NCBI RefSeq assembly: GCF_030388325.1
Contig: NZ_CP103794.1
Coordinates: 3,286,001 to 3,350,000, forward strand
Source of the DNA: Flavobacterium johnsoniae
GTDB lineage: Bacteria > Bacteroidota > Bacteroidia > Flavobacteriales > Flavobacteriaceae
Direction: 5' to 3'
Length of the DNA: 64,000 bases
Below are positions 61,050 to 64,000 of this stretch, piece by piece (the first letter of the stretch is position 1; the number at the start of each line of letters is the position of its first letter). The translations under genes were made by a program, and so were the position numbers. Under the pieces are notes generated by a model. It was not told the DNA's origin, did not search any database, and saw nothing but the letters and a program-made list of their open reading frames with translations.

Positions 61050-61640
61050 ATGAAAGTTTATTCAAAACTTACACTTAGTGTACTAATTGCTGCATCGGCA
61101 GCTATGATTTCCTGCAGCAGTAATGACGACGAAACCCCAGCACCGGTTAAGGCTTCTATCTACGAGCGTTTAGGCGGAACTAAAATGGTTTCTGATCCTG
61201 ATAATTCCGGCCAGATGATCGAGCAGGGGCGTTTGAGTTTCCGCAAAGTGGTAAATTCAACTATCGGATTGATTGTTGCTGATATCCAATCGAACGCGTC
61301 GGGTAATCTGCAGGCACATTTTGCCCCTTTATTAGCAGAAACTGGAACTACCCAGTCTACCAATATTGCTAAATTATCAGATAACCTTACTGATTTCTTT
61401 TCGTTTAATACCGGAGGTACCAATGCTGTAAATACATATTCTGGTTTGAGTATGTCGGCTGCGCATGATCCCGCAAAAAATCCTCGTATGGGAACAAAAT
61501 CAAGCAATGCAGATTATACGAAATTTGAAGGATATGTTGGAGCTGCGGCCAATGCGAATGGCGTTGCTTCGAATACAGAACTTTATACTGATATTGTTGC
61601 TGTTTTAGAATCATTGAGAACTCCTATAGTTCAAAAATAA
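61050..61640 (+). CDS. Truncated-haemoglobin-like lipoprotein
   Basis: The 196-residue protein has a lipoprotein signal (LTLSVLIAASAAMISCSS). It then has SIYERLGGTKMV, the opening of group 1 truncated haemoglobins. A candidate proximal His lies in LSMSAAHDPAKNPRMG, followed by FEGYVGAAANANGV and an ending helix, in the order expected for the F, G and H helices. The distal B-helix region is diverged, so gas binding is uncertain. Cytoplasmic location is usual for these globins, while this one should be membrane-anchored outside the cytoplasm. It lies between the membrane protein and hemA. Confidence 0.72.
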   Translation: MKVYSKLTLSVLIAASAAMISCSSNDDETPAPVKASIYERLGGTKMVSDPDNSGQMIEQGRLSFRKVVNSTIGLIVADIQSNASGNLQAHFAPLLAETGTTQSTNIAKLSDNLTDFFSFNTGGTNAVNTYSGLSMSAAHDPAKNPRMGTKSSNADYTKFEGYVGAAANANGVASNTELYTDIVAVLESLRTPIVQK

Positions 61641-61650
61641 ATTTCTTCTC

Positions 61651-61684
61651 AAAACGCTGCCTGAAAAAGGCAGCGTTTTATATT
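61651..61684 (+). terminator. Rho-independent terminator
   Basis: An 11-bp stem (aaaacgctgcc / ggcagcgtttt) with a 7-base loop follows the globin-like gene. Confidence 0.82.
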
Positions 61685-61753
61685 TCAATACTATTTGAAG
61701 TATATAAATATTTTTCAAAACCTGTTAGTTAGCTTTATAATTCCTGGAAATTA

Positions 61754-61766
61754 TCTAAAACCGCAG
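61754..61766. promoter_or_regulatory. Repeated 13-mer (tctaaaaccgcag), copy 2
   Basis: Identical to 60540-60552, here about 100 bases before hemA. Candidate shared operator. Confidence 0.4.
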
Positions 61767-61866
61767 TTTAGGTCCATTTATTCCATAGTGATCTAAAAAG
61801 CATTTCCGGCGCTGTTATATAAATCTGCAGGCAATAATTTTTGAACCTTTTAAGGAAACCATAAAT

Positions 61867-63171
61867 ATGGAAAATTTTAATATGTCCAGATCCTCCACTT
61901 TTTATGTATTGGGGTTAAGCTACAAGAAAGCAGATGCAGTTATCAGAGGAAAATTTAGTCTAGATGCTAAATCACAATCTGATTTATTGCTGCAGGCCAA
62001 GGCAGAAGGGATAGAATCATTGGTAGTTACTTCTACCTGCAATAGAACTGAAATTTATGGTTTTGCCCATCATCCTTATCAACTCATCAAACTGCTTTGC
62101 GAGAACAGCAATGGCTCTGTAGAAGAATTTCGGCAGGCTGCTTATATATATAAGAATGAAGAAGCTGTCAGCCATATGTTCCGGGTAGGAACAGGTTTAG
62201 ACAGTCAGATTCTGGGTGATTTTGAAATCATCAGCCAGATTAAAACCGCCTTTAACAATAGTAAACGGGAAGGTTTGGTCAATACATTTCTGGACCGGCT
62301 GGTAAATACAGTTATTCAGGCGAGCAAAAAAGTTAAAACGGAGACGAAAATTTCTTCTGGTGCAACATCGGTTTCTTTTGCATCAGTGCAGTATATTATC
62401 CGAAATGTGGCGGATATTGGAAACAAAAATATTTTGCTGTTCGGAACGGGGAAAATAGGAAGAAATACGTGCGAAAACTTAGTAAAACATACTAAAAACA
62501 GCCATATTGCCCTTATAAACAGAACAAAAAACAAAGCCGAATTACTGGCTGGCAAGCTGAATGTTATTGTAAAAGATTATGCTGATTTAAAACAGGAACT
62601 GCAGCAGGCCGATGTGCTGGTTGTAGCTACAGGAGCACAAAATCCCACTATTGACAAAACATCGCTTGCTTTACAGAAACCCTTATTGATTCTGGATTTA
62701 TCCATCCCGCGCAATGTAGATGCCAATGTAGAAGAAATCCCCGGTGTAACTTTAATACATCTGGATGATCTGTCTCAAATTACGGATGACACGCTGGAAA
62801 AGAGAAAACAGCATATTCCTGCTGCAGAAGCCATTATTGATGATCTGAAATTAGAACTGAATACCTGGGTGAACGGCCGAAAATGTGCTCCGACTATTCA
62901 TGCCTTAAAATCCAAGCTAAATGATATTGTATCAGCAGAATTTGCTTTTCAAAAAAGGAAAACAACCCATTTTGATGATGCACAGATGGATTTAATCAGT
63001 TCAAGAATTATTCAAAAATTAACAAACCATTTTGCCAGCCATTTAAAAAATGAAAACACTTCAGTGGATCAAAGCATTGAATTTATTGAAAAAGTATTTC
63101 AGATAGGGCATCTTGCACTGGATAAGGCTTCTTCACCAATAGAAGAAAAATACAAAATCAATCTGTCATAA
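61867..63171 (+). CDS. hemA: Glutamyl-tRNA reductase
   Basis: The 434-residue protein carries the catalytic Cys in LVVTSTCNRTEIYGF, the conserved block VGTGLDSQILGDFEIISQIK and a Rossmann domain with LLFGTGKIGRNTCENL. The C-terminal helical dimerisation domain follows. It reduces glutamyl-tRNA to glutamate-1-semialdehyde, the first committed step of C5 haem synthesis. It starts 227 bases after the globin-like gene, behind a terminator, so it has its own promoter. Together with hemH it frames the haem block. An earlier Met six codons downstream (MSRSSTFYVLG) is an alternative start. Confidence 0.95.
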   Translation: MENFNMSRSSTFYVLGLSYKKADAVIRGKFSLDAKSQSDLLLQAKAEGIESLVVTSTCNRTEIYGFAHHPYQLIKLLCENSNGSVEEFRQAAYIYKNEEAVSHMFRVGTGLDSQILGDFEIISQIKTAFNNSKREGLVNTFLDRLVNTVIQASKKVKTETKISSGATSVSFASVQYIIRNVADIGNKNILLFGTGKIGRNTCENLVKHTKNSHIALINRTKNKAELLAGKLNVIVKDYADLKQELQQADVLVVATGAQNPTIDKTSLALQKPLLILDLSIPRNVDANVEEIPGVTLIHLDDLSQITDDTLEKRKQHIPAAEAIIDDLKLELNTWVNGRKCAPTIHALKSKLNDIVSAEFAFQKRKTTHFDDAQMDLISSRIIQKLTNHFASHLKNENTSVDQSIEFIEKVFQIGHLALDKASSPIEEKYKINLS

Positions 63172-63834
63172 ATGCTTAATCAGCTGCAGTTTCAAAGCTT
63201 ACCAGAGTACTGAAACAAGACATGCAAAAATAGAACCCGTCAGCTGCGCTGCACGCTGCGACGGGCTTGTCCATAAACATAATCTTCCAAAAAATGTTTA
63301 CTTAATTCTGCATGGGAGTAATCAATTCCTCATTTTGTAAAGTTAGACTAATTGATTTGGTGATAATTACATAATTATTAATTAATTTTATAATTAGCTT
63401 TTCTACTATAAATTACTTCACATCATTGATTCATGTTATAAAAGAGGCGGGCCGTCGCACCAAACGCTTCAGGAGAAAACTAATTTTTTGTCTCAGCTGA
63501 GCAATAATTGATAATCGGAGAGTGAGAGCGGAAAATTCAATAAATTATAAATAGTTAACCATTTATAATGGATTTTCATTATTTCAATTAAATAGAAATC
63601 TAAATAAAAGGAGTATGGGGCTATTCCATTTTTGGTGTTCGAATCCTGTTGGCTTTTAACTTAGCCTGCGCTTCAGTTTATCTTATTTTTAAAGTGAATT
63701 TGGAAGATGATTTTAGCTTTTTTACTATGGCTAAGGGGGTTGTGTAAAGTTCCGCCAGAGTGCAGTATTGAATCCCAAAAAGCGCATATTGAACAGGATC
63801 AATATGCGCTTTTTATTTAGGTCTTTTTATGGAA
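63172..63834. other. Intergenic region, mostly featureless
   Basis: There is a GC-rich hairpin at about 63235-63266 (cccgt ... acggg) after hemA, without a clear T-run. A tRNA T-arm-like string (gttcgaatcc) lies near 63643 without the rest of a tRNA. A terminator lies at 63777-63815. I see no supported gene. Confidence 0.55.
63777..63815. terminator. Bidirectional terminator
   Basis: A long stem (aagcgcatattg / caatatgcgctt) is flanked by A and T runs. It ends the minus-strand anti-sigma factor gene. Confidence 0.85.
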
Positions 63835-64000
63835 TTAGACTTTTCCTAAAGTATAAAGCTGTTCCATTGTAGGTGTGAGGCTTCCCCCTGCAGGTTCCAG
63901 CGTGATGCCAAAAGCTTCAGCTGAATCGGTTTGGCTTACAGCGAAGATTTTTTGAGAGTTTTCTTCAAAATTATCCAGCAGACCAATACTTGTCGGGGTA
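63835..64000 (-). CDS. Anti-sigma factor C-terminus (RskA-like), start beyond window
   Basis: The minus-strand frame is open from the window edge to the TAA at 63835-63837. It ends in FAVSQTDSAEAFGITLEPAG, then GSLTPTMEQLYTLGKV. The EPxGGSxxPTxxxLxxLGKV ending is typical of the periplasmic domain of anti-sigma-K factors (RskA family) in Bacteroidetes. Only 54 residues are present. The N-terminal sigma-binding part and a partner sigma factor would lie outside the window. Confidence 0.7.
   Translation of the reverse strand, partial: TPTSIGLLDNFEENSQKIFAVSQTDSAEAFGITLEPAGGSLTPTMEQLYTLGKV

Noticed and set aside
63636..63665. tRNA-like T-arm string (gttcgaatcc)
   Set aside because: No acceptor stem, D-arm or anticodon arm could be found around it; likely chance or a small remnant.
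1..64000. CRISPR array, insertion sequence or prophage
   Set aside because: No regularly spaced repeats, transposase, integrase or phage structural genes were seen on either strand.

Overview
The window looks like the chromosome of a Flavobacterium-like member of the Bacteroidetes. The DNA is AT-rich, and Shine-Dalgarno sequences are mostly absent. Many genes carry the Bacteroidetes-type -7 promoter box TAnnTTTG. Several families are typical of the phylum: a SusC/SusD pair, TPR proteins with a C-terminal AraC domain, a DUF6090-type protein, a DUF5777-type barrel, and many lipoproteins. I see no rRNA, complete tRNA, insertion sequence, phage or CRISPR array.

Layout. 1-9.7 kb: a truncated TPR protein divergent from a sigma-54-dependent response regulator, two alpha/beta hydrolases, a UPF0173 metallo-hydrolase, a zinc-finger/FAD monooxygenase fusion and small secreted proteins. 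9.8-17.7 kb: a TPR-AraC membrane regulator, an isochorismatase-like protein that lacks the usual nucleophilic Cys, and a SusC/SusD pair behind a long leader containing a Cys/Arg/Met-rich mini-ORF. 17.9-24.1 kb: an L,D-transpeptidase, a sialate O-acetylesterase-like enzyme, a cupin plus DapA-family aldolase, and an orphan acetolactate synthase small subunit behind two tandem Ile-rich leader peptides, each followed by its own terminator. 24.3-31.2 kb: a molybdate transport operon (modA, a Mop/TOBE protein, modB, modC), followed by a TonB-dependent receptor, a MauG-like di-haem peroxidase and a Cys-less molybdopterin-domain protein. 31.3-35.8 kb: small membrane, stress and hypothetical genes and an aldo/keto reductase.

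35.9-49.3 kb is the most striking accessory block. It holds four large FGly-type arylsulfatases in two groups, a DUF1254/DUF1214 lipoprotein, a luciferase-like monooxygenase and a MEDS-domain protein. The promoter regions of both groups carry a GTTTCA-N10-TGAAAC palindrome or a close copy. This suggests a co-regulated module for releasing sulfate from organic sulfate esters.

49.4-54.4 kb: an amino-acid permease, an AraC regulator broken by a single-base frameshift, a nucleoside deaminase, and divergent DsrE and old-yellow-enzyme genes whose promoters share a 16-bp inverted repeat placed symmetrically; then the remnant of a decayed gene. 54.8-63.2 kb: a fasciclin protein, then a haem block: ferrochelatase, an AraC regulator, two YceI paralogues, a c-type cytochrome lipoprotein, an OB-fold protein, a DUF5777-type barrel, a small membrane protein, a truncated-haemoglobin-like lipoprotein and glutamyl-tRNA reductase. 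The window ends inside an anti-sigma factor gene.

Best candidates for undescribed biology are the tandem leader/terminator array (22.2-22.5 kb), the Cys-rich leader upstream of susC (12.7-13.1 kb), the sulfatase regulon palindrome, and the extracytoplasmic globin/haem block.
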